Positions 28,493 to 37,867 of a stretch of 64,000 nt of DNA are shown piece by piece (positions within the stretch are counted from its first letter, which is position 1; every line of letters begins with the position of its first letter). The stretch covers positions 124,001-188,000 of the forward strand of contig CAWJXW010000016.1 of assembly GCA_963846925.1 (NCBI GenBank), given 5' to 3'. A model generated the notes under the pieces. It worked only from the letters and a program-made list of their open reading frames with translations. It ran no database searches and was not told the DNA's origin. Origin of the DNA: JAQBQB01 sp963846925. Lineage in GTDB: Bacteria > Gemmatimonadota > Gemmatimonadetes > Gemmatimonadales > Gemmatimonadaceae. Position numbers and translations under genes: made by a program.

Positions 28493-30292
28493 GTGTCCGC
28501 TACCGCCCCTCCTTCGAAGCCTTCCCGTCCCCCCACGGACGTTAGCAATCCTCAGTACTACCATAAGGTTGTCGATTGCCAGTACGCCTGTCCGGCGCAC
28601 ACCAACGTGCCGGAATACATCAGGCTGATTGCCCAGGGCAAATACACCGAGTCCTACCTCCTCAACCGCGAATCCAACGTCTTCCCCGGCATCCTTGGCC
28701 GCACCTGCGACCGACCGTGCGAGCCGGCGTGTCGGCGCGGACGAGTCGACGGGAAACCGGTCGCCATCTGCCGGTTGAAGCGGGTCGCCGCGGACAATCG
28801 CGACGACGTCAGCGAATTCTTACCCAAGGCGCCGGCGCAGAAGAACGGCAAACGCGTCGCCCTCATCGGCGCGGGGCCCGCGTCGCTCACGGTCGCTAAC
28901 GACCTCATGCCGCTCGGCTATGACGTCGTGATCTTCGAGAAGATCGCCGAGCCGGGCGGCCTGATGCGGATCAACATTCCGTCGTTCCGCCTGCCGGCCA
29001 GCGTCCTGGACGAGGAAGTCGGCTACATCCTCGACATGGGCGTCGACATCCGATACAGCTCGCCCGTCACGAGCATGCGCGACCTGCTCGCGCAGGGTTT
29101 CGACGCGGTGTTCGTCGGCAGCGGCGCGCCGCACGGGAAGAATCTGGATCTCCCGGGGCGTACCGAGGCCGCGGCGAACATACATATAGGAATCGAGTGG
29201 CTCGCGTCGGCCCACTTCGGCCACATCGAGAAGATCGGCAAGCGCGTGCTGATCATCGGCGTCGGCAACACGGCGATGGATTGTTGCCGCACGTCGCGCC
29301 GCCTCGGCGGTACCGACGTGAAAGTCATCGCGCGCCGAGGACGGAAGTACTTCAAGGCGTCGCCGTGGGAGCTCGAGGACGCGGAGGAAGAAGGCGTCCA
29401 CATCGTCGAGAACCACGCGCCCAAGCGCTTCGTCGTCGAGAACGGCAAGCTCGTCGGGATGGAGATGGAGGTTCTGCGCTGGACCGAAGAGAACGGGAAG
29501 CAGAAGAGCGAAGTCGTGGACACGGTCGTCTTGCCGTGCGACGACGTGATCCTCGCCATCGGCCAGGAGAACGCGTTCCCGTGGATCGAGCGCGACGTCG
29601 GCCTCGACTTTGACAAGCACGGGATGCCCGTCGTCGACCGCACGACGATGATGTCGACGAAACCGGGCGTGTTCTTCGGCGGCGACGCGGCGTGGGGACC
29701 CGAGAACATCATCTGGGCCGTCGAGCACGGACACCAGGCCGCGATCTCGATCAACAATCACTGCCAGGGCACGTCGCTCACCGAGCGGCCGGCTTACGGC
29801 ATGAACCTCGTCAGCTCGAAGGTCGGCATGCACTCGTGGAGCTATAGCAACGACTACAGCTCCGCGCAGCGCATGAAGATGAAGCACGAGGATCTGACGA
29901 AGCGATTCAAGGGCCTCGGTGTCGAGGTCGAGCTCGGGTTCAACGCCGAGCAGACGGCGGCCGAGGTGCAACGATGCCTCAACTGCGACGTGCAGACGAA
30001 CTTCACGGCGAACCTGTGCATCGAGTGCGACGCCTGCATCGACGTCTGCCCCGAGAACTGCCTCACGATCATTCCCGAGGCCGAAGCGGGCGCCGACATC
30101 CGTCAACACCTCTCTGCGCCGGCCGTGAACATGACGCAGGACATCTACACGTCAGCGCCGCTTCCGCAGACGAAGCGGATCATGGTGAAGGACGAGGACG
30201 TCTGCCTCCATTGCGGCCTTTGCGCCGAGCGGTGCCCGACGGCCGCATGGGACATGAGCAAGTTCGACCTTCTGATTCCATATGCCCATTAA
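28493..30292 (+). CDS. NAD(P)H-dependent FAD/Fe-S oxidoreductase, GltD/NfnB-like
   Basis: A 599-residue protein. The N-terminal cysteine cluster has CQYACPAHTNVPEYI and GRTCDRPCEPACRRG, the Fer4_20-like domain of GltD. The FAD site is VALIGAGPASLTVA and the NAD(P) site is VLIIGVGNTAMDCCR. The C-terminus has two 4Fe-4S motifs, CIECDACIDVCP and CLHCGLCAERCP. It most likely passes electrons between ferredoxin or the 2-oxoacid oxidoreductase and NAD(P). The last 11 bases overlap korA, so the two are made together. GTG 28493 follows a CGGAGAG site. Confidence 0.9.
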   Translation: MSATAPPSKPSRPPTDVSNPQYYHKVVDCQYACPAHTNVPEYIRLIAQGKYTESYLLNRESNVFPGILGRTCDRPCEPACRRGRVDGKPVAICRLKRVAADNRDDVSEFLPKAPAQKNGKRVALIGAGPASLTVANDLMPLGYDVVIFEKIAEPGGLMRINIPSFRLPASVLDEEVGYILDMGVDIRYSSPVTSMRDLLAQGFDAVFVGSGAPHGKNLDLPGRTEAAANIHIGIEWLASAHFGHIEKIGKRVLIIGVGNTAMDCCRTSRRLGGTDVKVIARRGRKYFKASPWELEDAEEEGVHIVENHAPKRFVVENGKLVGMEMEVLRWTEENGKQKSEVVDTVVLPCDDVILAIGQENAFPWIERDVGLDFDKHGMPVVDRTTMMSTKPGVFFGGDAAWGPENIIWAVEHGHQAAISINNHCQGTSLTERPAYGMNLVSSKVGMHSWSYSNDYSSAQRMKMKHEDLTKRFKGLGVEVELGFNAEQTAAEVQRCLNCDVQTNFTANLCIECDACIDVCPENCLTIIPEAEAGADIRQHLSAPAVNMTQDIYTSAPLPQTKRIMVKDEDVCLHCGLCAERCPTAAWDMSKFDLLIPYAH

Positions 30293-32150
30293 CGATTTCG
30301 CGTTCAAGATCGGCACGGTCAACGGGACGGGGTCGGCCAGCGCCAACGGCCTGCTCATGCAAGCGATCTTTCGCATGGGCATCCCCGTCACTGGCAAGAA
30401 CGTCTTCCCGTCGAACATCCAGGGGCTACCGACGTGGTACGAGGTTCGGGTCAGCGAGGACGGCTACACCGCGCGCCCCGAGCACGTCGACCTCGTCGTC
30501 GCGCTCAACCCCGAGACGTACGCCAAGGACGTTGCAGCCGTCCGACAGGGCGGCTATCTGCTCTACGACTCGTCGTGGCCGCTCGACGACAAGCTGATTC
30601 GCGAGGGTATCACGATCCTCGGCATTCCGTTCGGCAAGTTGTGCGTCGAGAACTTCGAGGGCGACCGCAATCGTACGCTGCTGCGCAACATCGTGTACGT
30701 CGGCGCGCTCGCGGCCCTGCTCGAGTTCGACATGGACGTGGTGAACGAGATGCTGCGCGAGAAGTTCGCCAAGAAGCGCGCGCTGCTCGACGCCAACTTC
30801 CGTGCGATCCGGCTCGGGTTCGACTACGCGAAGGCGAACTACGATTGTCCGCTCCCCTTCCATTTGAAGCGCCTGGGCATCGACAAGACGAAGGACAGCA
30901 TTCTGATCGACGGAAACGCCGCCGGCGCGCTCGGCGCGGTGTTCGCCGGCGCGACAGTCGGCGCGTGGTATCCGATCACGCCGTCCACGTCGCTCATGGA
31001 AGCGTTCAAGGAATACTGCGAGCGTTTCCGCGTCGACCCGACGACCGGCGAGCGGAAATACGCGCTGATCCAGGCCGAGGACGAGCTCGCGGCTGCTGGC
31101 ATGGTGATCGGCGCGGGATGGGCGGGCGCGCGCGCATTCACGTCGACGGCGGGTCCGGGCATCTCGTTGATGAGCGAGTTCATCGGACTCGCGTACTACA
31201 CCGAGATTCCGGGCGTCTTCTTCGACATTCAACGCACGGGGCCGTCCACCGGAATGCCGACGCGCACGCAGCAGGGCGACTTGTTGTCGATCGCGTATCT
31301 GTCGCACGGCGACACGAAGCACATCGCGCTCTTCCCGGCGAACCCGGGCGAGTGCTTCACGCTCGCGGTCGAAGCGTTCGATATCGCGGAGCGATTCCAG
31401 ACGCCGGTGTTCGTCGTGTCCGATCTCGACATCGGGATGAACGACTGGATGTGCCCGCGCTTCACCTGGAACGACGGCTATCGCCCCGATCGTGGCAAGG
31501 TGCTCGGCCCCGCCGAGCTGGAGAAGGTGGAGAAGTTCTCGCGCTACCTCGACGTCGACGGCGATGGCATCGCGGCAAGAACGATCCCCGGCGCTTCGCC
31601 GCGCGGCGGCTACTTCACGCGCGGCTCGGGCCACACCAAGTTCGGGACCTACACCGAGGACGCCGCCGAGTATCTGGAGGTGGTGGATCGGTTGGTGAAG
31701 AAGATGGAGACGGCCGCGAAGGCCCTGCCGGCACCCGAAATCCGCGCCGCCGCCAAGGCAACGGAGGTCGGCATCGTCTCGATCGGTGGCTGTCACGCGG
31801 CGGTGATGGAGGCGGTGGATCGGTTGGCAGCTGGACGGCTTGACGGCTCGACAGCCGGACCGCTGCACATCGACTACATGCGGATCCGCGCGTTTCCGTT
31901 TGGGCCGGGCGTGCGGGAGTTCATCGAAGCGCATCCCAAGTGCTTCGTCGTCGAGCAGAATCGCGACGGCCAGCTGCGGTCGCTGCTCGCCATCGAGACC
32001 GGCATCGCCCGCGACAGAATGATCTCCGTGCTCGACTACGGCGGCCTGCCGCTCACCGCCGATCGCGTCGTCGCCGGCGTCGTCGGCACTCACGACAGAT
32101 CAGGCGTCGCTGACCCGTCGCCGCATCACCGCGAACCCGCTCGCGTCTAG
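30282..32150 (+). CDS. korA: 2-oxoacid:ferredoxin oxidoreductase, fused gamma-alpha subunit
   Basis: A 622-residue fused gamma and alpha subunit. The gamma domain begins KIGTVNGTGSASANGLLMQA; the alpha domain has AWYPITPSTSLMEAF and TSTAGPGISLMSEFIGLA. With korB it oxidises 2-oxoglutarate or a similar acid to the acyl-CoA using TPP and Fe-S clusters. A short stretch, AAGRLDGSTAGP, interrupts the conserved C-terminal part (GGCHAAVMEAVDRL to DYMRIRAFPF) and is encoded by a small GC-rich repeat. It starts inside the end of the oxidoreductase gene. 2-Oxoglutarate is inferred, not proven, as substrate. Confidence 0.9.
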   Translation: MPINDFAFKIGTVNGTGSASANGLLMQAIFRMGIPVTGKNVFPSNIQGLPTWYEVRVSEDGYTARPEHVDLVVALNPETYAKDVAAVRQGGYLLYDSSWPLDDKLIREGITILGIPFGKLCVENFEGDRNRTLLRNIVYVGALAALLEFDMDVVNEMLREKFAKKRALLDANFRAIRLGFDYAKANYDCPLPFHLKRLGIDKTKDSILIDGNAAGALGAVFAGATVGAWYPITPSTSLMEAFKEYCERFRVDPTTGERKYALIQAEDELAAAGMVIGAGWAGARAFTSTAGPGISLMSEFIGLAYYTEIPGVFFDIQRTGPSTGMPTRTQQGDLLSIAYLSHGDTKHIALFPANPGECFTLAVEAFDIAERFQTPVFVVSDLDIGMNDWMCPRFTWNDGYRPDRGKVLGPAELEKVEKFSRYLDVDGDGIAARTIPGASPRGGYFTRGSGHTKFGTYTEDAAEYLEVVDRLVKKMETAAKALPAPEIRAAAKATEVGIVSIGGCHAAVMEAVDRLAAGRLDGSTAGPLHIDYMRIRAFPFGPGVREFIEAHPKCFVVEQNRDGQLRSLLAIETGIARDRMISVLDYGGLPLTADRVVAGVVGTHDRSGVADPSPHHREPARV

Positions 32151-32160
32151 TCCTTTTTGC

Positions 32161-32248
32161 TTCGTTTTCGGCGTTCGTCACCTTCGATCTTCGTTAGAGT
32201 CGCCGTTCGTTACTCTCGCTCTTCGTTACCTTCGCCGTTCGCGCCTCA
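32161..32248. repeat. 16-bp tandem array 2 (TTCGTTA units)
   Basis: Four complete 16-base units at 32174-32237 (for example TTCGTTAGAGTCGCCG and TTCGTTACTCTCGCTC), with partial units on both sides. It has the same period and motif as array 1. It fills the gap between korA and korB and runs up to the korB start codon, leaving no obvious ribosome-binding site. Confidence 0.85.
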
Positions 32249-33327
32249 ATGACTTCAATTCCGAAACCCGCAGTCCGGCACCCTTCTCTCCCGAAAAACT
32301 CACTCGGGCTGACGAAGCGCGACTACGAGGGCGCGATGTCGACGCTCTGCGCGGGGTGTGGACACGATTCCATCACCGCGGCCCTCGTGCAGGCGCTGTG
32401 GGAGCTCGAGGTCCCGCCGCACCGAGCGGCGAAGATGAGCGGCATCGGCTGCTCGTCGAAGACGACCGCGTACTTCCTCCGGCAATCGCACGGATTCAAC
32501 GGCGTGCACGGGCGCATGCCGGCGCTGGCGACCGGTGCGAACGCCGCGAACCGCGATCTCGCGTACATCGGCATCTCGGGCGACGGCGACTCGTTGTCGA
32601 TCGGACTCGGGCAGCTGTGCCACGCCATCCGCCGCAACGTGAACATGATGTACGTGCTCGAGAACAACGGCGTCTACGGACTCACCAAGGGACAGTTCTC
32701 GGCGTCGTCGGACGTGGGGTCCAAGTCCAAGAAGGGCGAGGCGAATCTCCAGTCGCCGATCGATCCGGTGCTGCTCGCGCTCACGCTCGGCGCGACCTTC
32801 GTCGCGCGCAGCTTCTCCGGCGACAAGGCGCAGCTCACGCCGATCCTCAAGGCGGCGATGAAGCACAACGGGTTCGCGCTGGTCGACATCATCTCGCCGT
32901 GCGTGAGCTTCAACGACCACGACTCGTCGACGAAGAGCTACCGGTACACGCGCGAGCATTACGCCGAGCTCGCGCCGGTGGACTTCGTCCCGCTGCGCCG
33001 TGAGATCACCGCCGACACGAGCTCGCCGACGAACGGGGGGGGGGGAGCGGCGGTGCGGTGAGCGTGACGATGCACGACGGAAGCGTCGTTCGTTTTCACC
33101 GGGTCGCGTCGGATTACGACCCGCGGAACCGCGATGCCGCGTACGCGCACGTGCGCGAACACATGGCGCGCGGCGAGGTCGTGACCGGGCTTCTCTACAT
33201 CGACGAAGCCGGGTCGGACATGCACGCCCTCGCCAAGACGTCGGCCACGCCGCTCGTCGACCTGCCGTTCGACGACCTGTGCCCGGGGAGCGCGAAGCTC
33301 GCGGAGTTGATGGAGGAGTACCGATAG
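32249..33327 (+). CDS. korB: 2-oxoacid:ferredoxin oxidoreductase beta subunit (broken at poly-G)
   Basis: TPP-binding beta subunit. LCAGCGHDSITAALVQA, GIGCSSKTTAYF and GDGDSLSIGLGQLCHA are the TPP and Fe-S motifs. As sequenced the first frame ends after NGGGGAAVR at 33061. The conserved C-terminal part, from VTMHDGSVVRF to KLAELMEEYR, follows in another frame to 33327. One more G in the 11-G run restores a single 359-residue protein with a GGGGSGG linker. Alternatively a GTG at 33058 overlaps the stop as GTGA and could start the second part separately. Full length is normal for the family. Confidence 0.88.
33035..33045 (+). repeat. Eleven-G homopolymer inside korB
   Basis: The run of 11 G decides whether korB is one protein or two pieces: 12 G gives a continuous frame, 11 G a stop 16 bases later. 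It encodes a glycine linker between the TPP domain and the C-terminal domain. It is the longest homopolymer I noticed in the window and could reflect miscalling, slippage or phase variation. Confidence 0.8.
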
Positions 33328-33357
33328 GGGCAGTTGCGACGCCCGCCCGGCCGTGCA

Positions 33358-34650
33358 ATGATAGAAGCCCCACCCGCACGGCCGATGTCGACCACCACCG
33401 CCGCACCCGCAGTCGGCGTCTACGCTCCGCCGACGACGACGGACCTCGAGCCCGTCGCGCCGAATGAGCGAATTCAGGCCCTCGATCTACTGCGCGGCTG
33501 GGCAATGTTCGGGGTGCTCTGGTCGAACCTGAACGACTGGTACGGCGTCGCCGACGAGACGACGTGGCTCGATCGCGCGATTGGGTTTGTACAGGAGTAT
33601 TTCGTCGAAGGCCGGTTCTTCACCCTGCTGTGCTTCCTGTTCGGCATCGGCTTCGGCATCCAACTGACGCGCGCGGCCCAACGCGGCGTGAGCATCCAGC
33701 GCACGTATGCCCGGCGATCGGCGGCGCTGCTGGCGATCGGGCTCGTGCACGCGCTCCTCATCTGGCACGGCGACATCCTCACGTCGTACGCGCTCGTCTC
33801 GTTCGCGCTGCTGCTCTTTCGCGACGTCACGCCGAAGCGCCAGCTCGCGTGGGCGTTCGCGTTGTACCTGTTCGCGGGCGACATCATCACACGCGTTCGG
33901 TGGCTCGCGGGGCAACGAATCATGGTGCCTCGCGTCCCGTCGGTCACGGCGAATTGGATTTACGGCCATGGTTCACTGGCGCAGATCCACCACCAGCGTG
34001 TTCTGGATGTCGCCGACTGGTTCGGGCGCTGGGGCCTTACGACCTACTTCTACATTCTCTCGATATTCCTCGCCGGCGTGTGGGCGCTTCGTTCAGGATT
34101 CTTCCAACGCTTGGTCAGTGACCGGCGCGCGACGCGCCGCTTCCTGTACTGGTGTCTCGGCGCCGCGCTCGTCTTCTTCGCGGCGGGATTCGCGGGCGAC
34201 GCTTTCTTGCCTCGCCCGTCAGGGCCGCCGAGCACGACGCGCGACGTCATGCTCGCATGGCGCCGTTTCGTCTTCACCGCTCTGGACGCGACGATTCCAA
34301 TGGGGCTCGCGTACGGCGCGCTCCTGTTGCTGGCCTTTCAGACCACGCGCGGCGCCCGCCTCCTCGCTCCGCTCGCCGCCGCCGGCCGCATGGCGCTCAC
34401 CACGTACCTCACGCAGTCCGTCGTTTCCACGTTTCTCTTCTACAGCTTCGGTCTCCGGTGGTTCGGTCGCGTGGGATACACCGGCATGTTCGCGATCACC
34501 GTCGTGCTGTTTTCGATTCAGATGGCCGCGAGCACGTGGTGGCTGAAGCGCTACCGATTCGGCCCAGTCGAGTGGCTGTGGAGGACGCTGACTTACGGTC
34601 GGGCGCCCGCGATGCGCGTAGTGAGCGACGGCGCAGTGCTCACTAGTTGA
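33358..34650 (+). CDS. DUF418-family membrane protein
   Basis: Polytopic membrane protein of about 430 residues. RIQALDLLRGWAMFGVLWSN is the start typical of DUF418 proteins. Helices include the segment around FFTLLCFLFGIGFGIQ and the conserved GRMALTTYLTQSVVSTFLFY. The second half matches the DUF418 domain up to FGPVEWLWRTLTYG. The family is proposed to be involved in transport, but nothing is proven. ATG 33358 or 33385 can start it; no clear ribosome site decides. Confidence 0.85.
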   Translation: MIEAPPARPMSTTTAAPAVGVYAPPTTTDLEPVAPNERIQALDLLRGWAMFGVLWSNLNDWYGVADETTWLDRAIGFVQEYFVEGRFFTLLCFLFGIGFGIQLTRAAQRGVSIQRTYARRSAALLAIGLVHALLIWHGDILTSYALVSFALLLFRDVTPKRQLAWAFALYLFAGDIITRVRWLAGQRIMVPRVPSVTANWIYGHGSLAQIHHQRVLDVADWFGRWGLTTYFYILSIFLAGVWALRSGFFQRLVSDRRATRRFLYWCLGAALVFFAAGFAGDAFLPRPSGPPSTTRDVMLAWRRFVFTALDATIPMGLAYGALLLLAFQTTRGARLLAPLAAAGRMALTTYLTQSVVSTFLFYSFGLRWFGRVGYTGMFAITVVLFSIQMAASTWWLKRYRFGPVEWLWRTLTYGRAPAMRVVSDGAVLTS

Positions 34651-34729
34651 GATCGGAACGGCTGCCGATGGAGGATCGCCGGTAGCGCCCCTTGCGGCCC
34701 CCGCCGCGCCGAGCCTATGCTCGGCGACG

Positions 34730-35296
34730 ATGCTCGAGTACGAACTCCCCGAGGTGACGGCCGTGCGGCACGTGCGAGAGCACGTGTTGTGGCTCCGTTT
34801 TTCGGATGGCACCGAGGGGGAGGTCGACCTTAGCGATGGACTGCGCGGGCCGATCTTCGAGCCGCTGCACGATCCGGCGCGATTCGCCGAAGTGGCGATC
34901 GAAAACGGAACGATCGTCTGGTCGAACGGGGCTGATTGGGCGCCCGAAACGTTGTATGGCCGGGTGCGCGCGGCGAACGGGTTGGCGCCGCGTTCGTTCG
35001 ATGACGCTCGGCGCGATGAGACGGCGTACATCGCCCGGATGCCGGAAGTCAGCCGATTCTACGGCATCGTCATTCGCATGCTCGCCGACGAGCACGCCCC
35101 GGCGCATTTCCACGCAACGTACGGCGAGTATCAGGTCAGCGTGACGATCCACGATGGCGTCGTGACGGGTCGCTTTCCCACTCGGGCCCTGCGACTCGTC
35201 ACCGAGTGGAGCGAACTCCATCGCGACGACTTGCTGGAAAACTGGTCGCGACTCCGCAACGGAGACGCGCCGGAGCCCATTCCGCCGCTCTCCTGA
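34730..35296 (+). CDS. DUF2442-DUF4160 fusion protein
   Basis: A 188-residue protein that joins two domains usually made by adjacent genes. Residues 1-85 are DUF2442-like (LWLRFSDGTEGEVDLSD, IVWSNGADWAPETLYGR). Residues 104-188 are DUF4160-like, with EVSRFYGIVIRMLADEH, APAHFHATYGEY and LHRDDLLENWSRLRNG. The second part begins at an internal ATG (35039) where a separate DUF4160 gene would start. The separate genes often look like a small toxin-antitoxin or regulatory pair, but no function is established. A frame break that removed a stop between them is possible. Confidence 0.8.
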   Translation: MLEYELPEVTAVRHVREHVLWLRFSDGTEGEVDLSDGLRGPIFEPLHDPARFAEVAIENGTIVWSNGADWAPETLYGRVRAANGLAPRSFDDARRDETAYIARMPEVSRFYGIVIRMLADEHAPAHFHATYGEYQVSVTIHDGVVTGRFPTRALRLVTEWSELHRDDLLENWSRLRNGDAPEPIPPLS

Positions 35297-35306
35297 CCGC
35301 CGGCGA

Positions 35307-36251
35307 TCACGCAGCGGGTGGCGACGTCCTCACGCGGCCAACGACGATCGTGATGTTGTCCGACCCGCCCCGCTCGAGCGCGAGCTCCAACAGCGCGCGG
35401 CAGAGTTGTTCGGACGACTCGAGGCCGAGTATGTGCTGCTCGATCTCGCGATCGGAGACGTGCTTGGTGAGGCCGTCGCTGCACAGCAGCACCACCGGAC
35501 GCTCACCGCGAACGTCGATGCGCGTCACGACGGGTAGGGCAGCCGATCCGCCGATGGCGCTGGAGAGCACGTGCGTGTACGGCGAGTTGGCGGCCCGTTC
35601 GGGGGTCAACACGCCCTGGTCCACGAGATCCTGGGCGACCGTCTGGTCGCGCGTGATCTGGCGCATCACGCCGTTGCAGCAGAAGTACGCGCGGCTGTCG
35701 CCGACCTGCAGTACGTAGAGCCAAGGCCACACGGCGATTCCAAACGTCAGCGTCGTCGCCATGTGGGTGTCGCCGCGGATCGCAGATTCCACCGACACCG
35801 TTTCGTGCGCATTCATCGCTGCCGCGCGCAGCCCATCGAGGAACAGCTTGTCATCCGTGGCGCCGGCGGCATGGTAGCACCGCAGGCTCGACGAGACGTA
35901 CGCCGTGACTGCCTCGGCCGCCAACCGGCTTGCCTCCGCGCCTCCAAACTGGCCGCCGACTCCATCGGCGACGAGAAACACCGTCGCCAGACGCTGGCCG
36001 CGAAGCGGCAGCCGCTCCGCGTTGGTCAGGCTCGTGCCGTGCACGTGGACTTCCGGGTGTATGGTGCCGACGAAAAAGTGATCCTGGTTCTCGTGGCGAA
36101 CCTTTCCCGTGTGCGTGATCCCGAAGAGGTCCAGCGCGCTGTCCGTCGGTCTCACGCCATGCTCGTCGGTCGCCGCCACAGTTTCGACGGTTTGAACTGC
36201 GAGAGTGGATCGCGGCGTCCGCGTGGACGCAAAGAGCTGGGAAAGCTTCAT
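35307..36251 (-). CDS. PP2C-family (PPM) protein phosphatase
   Basis: A 314-residue metal-dependent serine/threonine phosphatase. Metal-binding acidic residues are in HENQDHFFV, VADGVGGQFGG, VGDSRAYFC, CSDGLTKHV and GSDNITIVVG. The N-terminal 40 residues look unstructured and there is no membrane helix. It could reverse phosphorylation by the TPR kinase at 6139-8764, but the two genes are 27 kb apart. It runs convergently into the DUF2442-DUF4160 gene, ten bases apart. Confidence 0.92.
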   Translation of the reverse strand: MKLSQLFASTRTPRSTLAVQTVETVAATDEHGVRPTDSALDLFGITHTGKVRHENQDHFFVGTIHPEVHVHGTSLTNAERLPLRGQRLATVFLVADGVGGQFGGAEASRLAAEAVTAYVSSSLRCYHAAGATDDKLFLDGLRAAAMNAHETVSVESAIRGDTHMATTLTFGIAVWPWLYVLQVGDSRAYFCCNGVMRQITRDQTVAQDLVDQGVLTPERAANSPYTHVLSSAIGGSAALPVVTRIDVRGERPVVLLCSDGLTKHVSDREIEQHILGLESSEQLCRALLELALERGGSDNITIVVGRVRTSPPAA

Positions 36252-36447
36252 GAGACCCTCCTCTCACATCGCGGCTGGTCGGCCAACGCGAGCCCCGAGG
36301 AAACGATGGCTCGCCGCCCGGCAAAGGGCAAATGCGCCGGCGACGAACGCCTGGCGACTGTCGCTGACGACTGCCGGCTAGAGTGCCCGTCCTGGCGACC
36401 AACCCGTTTAAGCCACACCCTTAGCTGACTCCGCCTTCCGCCTCGCC

Positions 36448-37773
36448 ATGCCCCGACTCGCCATCTCGTTAGTTGCCCTTCTCGCCCTGGGCCGCGCCGG
36501 CGCCCAGCAGCCGGACCCCGGCCTCCTGTCGACGATTCGAGGCATCAAAGCCATCGACAACCATTCGCATCCGCCCGCGCTCACCGCCACGGGTCAGAAG
36601 GATGACGACTTCGACGCGCTGCCATGTGACCCGCTCGAGCCGACCGAGCCGGCGCTGACGACTCGGCCGGACAACCCGCGCTATCTCGCGGCGTGGAAGG
36701 CGCTCTACGGCTATCGGTACAACGACGCCGACTCGGCGCACGTGCGGGAACTGATCGCGGCGAAACAGCGGGTGAAAGCGGCGCAGGGCGATCGCTATCC
36801 CGCGTGGGTGCTCGACAAGCTCGGCATCCAGACGGAGCTGGCCAACCGCGTCGCGATGGGACGCGGGCTCGTCGCGCCGGGATTCCGCTGGGTGCCCTTC
36901 GTCGATGCCCTGCTCTTTCCGCTCGACAACAGCGGCGTCGCGAAGTACACGCCGGACCGCAAATTCTTTTTTGCACGGGAAGATGCGCTGCTCAAGCGCT
37001 ACATGGCGGCCGTCAACGTGAGCCGCCGCCCGGCCACGCTCGACGCCTATCTCTCGCAAGTCGTGACGCCGACGCTCGAGCGGCTCAAGCGCGAGGGAGC
37101 AGTCGCCATCAAGTACGAAGCCGCCTACCTGCGCCCGCTCAATTTCACGCGCGGCGACAAGGCGGCGGCCGATCGAGCCTACGCCCGCTACACCAACGCC
37201 GGCGTCCCAACGGACGCCGAGTACACCGCGATCCAGGACGTCGTGTTTCATCATATCGCCGTCGAGGCGGGGCGGCTCGGCCTGCCTGTGCACATTCACA
37301 CGGGATATGGATGTGGCGGCTACTTCGAGCTCGCCGGATCGAATCCGCTGTTGCTCGAGCCGGTCCTCGACGACGCGTCGCTGCGCAAGACCAAGTTCGT
37401 CCTGCTGCACGGCGGCGCCGGGCCGTTCTCAAAGGAAATCGCGCCGCTCCTCATGAAGCCGAACGTGTACACGGACTTCTCCGAGCAGACGTGGCTCCTG
37501 CCGACGCGCGAGCTGGCGCGGACGATCCGCTACTGGCTCGAGTGGTACCCGGAGAAGGTTCTCTTCGGAACCGACCTGTCGCCGGGCGCCTCTGCCGCGA
37601 TCGACTGGGAGGAGATCGGCTATCAGACGACGAGCTCGGCCCGCGATGCACTGGCCATCGCCCTCACGGAGATGGTGAACGAAGGCGAGATCACGCGACC
37701 ACGCGCGGCCGAGATAGCGAAGATGGTCATGCGAGGGAACGCGTTGCGGTTGTACGGGTGGCCGGACCGGTGA
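36448..37773 (+). CDS. Secreted amidohydrolase-family protein
   Basis: A 441-residue exported metal-dependent hydrolase. A signal peptide ends near GRAGAQQ. IDNHSHPP is the H-x-H metal motif, VHIHTGYGCGG and LLHGGAGPF carry the later histidines, and LFGTDLSPG carries the active-site aspartate. This matches the amidohydrolase_2 family of decarboxylases and lactonases. The substrate is unknown. It is divergent from the phosphatase gene across 196 bases with no feature that I can name. Confidence 0.85.
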   Translation: MPRLAISLVALLALGRAGAQQPDPGLLSTIRGIKAIDNHSHPPALTATGQKDDDFDALPCDPLEPTEPALTTRPDNPRYLAAWKALYGYRYNDADSAHVRELIAAKQRVKAAQGDRYPAWVLDKLGIQTELANRVAMGRGLVAPGFRWVPFVDALLFPLDNSGVAKYTPDRKFFFAREDALLKRYMAAVNVSRRPATLDAYLSQVVTPTLERLKREGAVAIKYEAAYLRPLNFTRGDKAAADRAYARYTNAGVPTDAEYTAIQDVVFHHIAVEAGRLGLPVHIHTGYGCGGYFELAGSNPLLLEPVLDDASLRKTKFVLLHGGAGPFSKEIAPLLMKPNVYTDFSEQTWLLPTRELARTIRYWLEWYPEKVLFGTDLSPGASAAIDWEEIGYQTTSSARDALAIALTEMVNEGEITRPRAAEIAKMVMRGNALRLYGWPDR

Positions 37774-37867
37774 GCCGGGGTACCCCGGCCGATTCCCCGG
37801 TGATACGTTAGCCCATTCTCGGGAAGCCGATCGTCGTCCGAAACGCCGTCCCCCACCCCACTCGACC

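Noticed and set aside
28820..30109. Long antisense open frame opposite the oxidoreductase, and a similar one opposite korA
   Set aside because: High GC content makes long stop-free antisense frames; the products are Arg/Ala/Asp-rich with no domain, while the plus-strand frames carry clear motifs.
6139..36251. The TPR kinase and PP2C phosphatase as a dedicated pair
   Set aside because: They are 27 kb apart with no shared operon; only a general link is possible.
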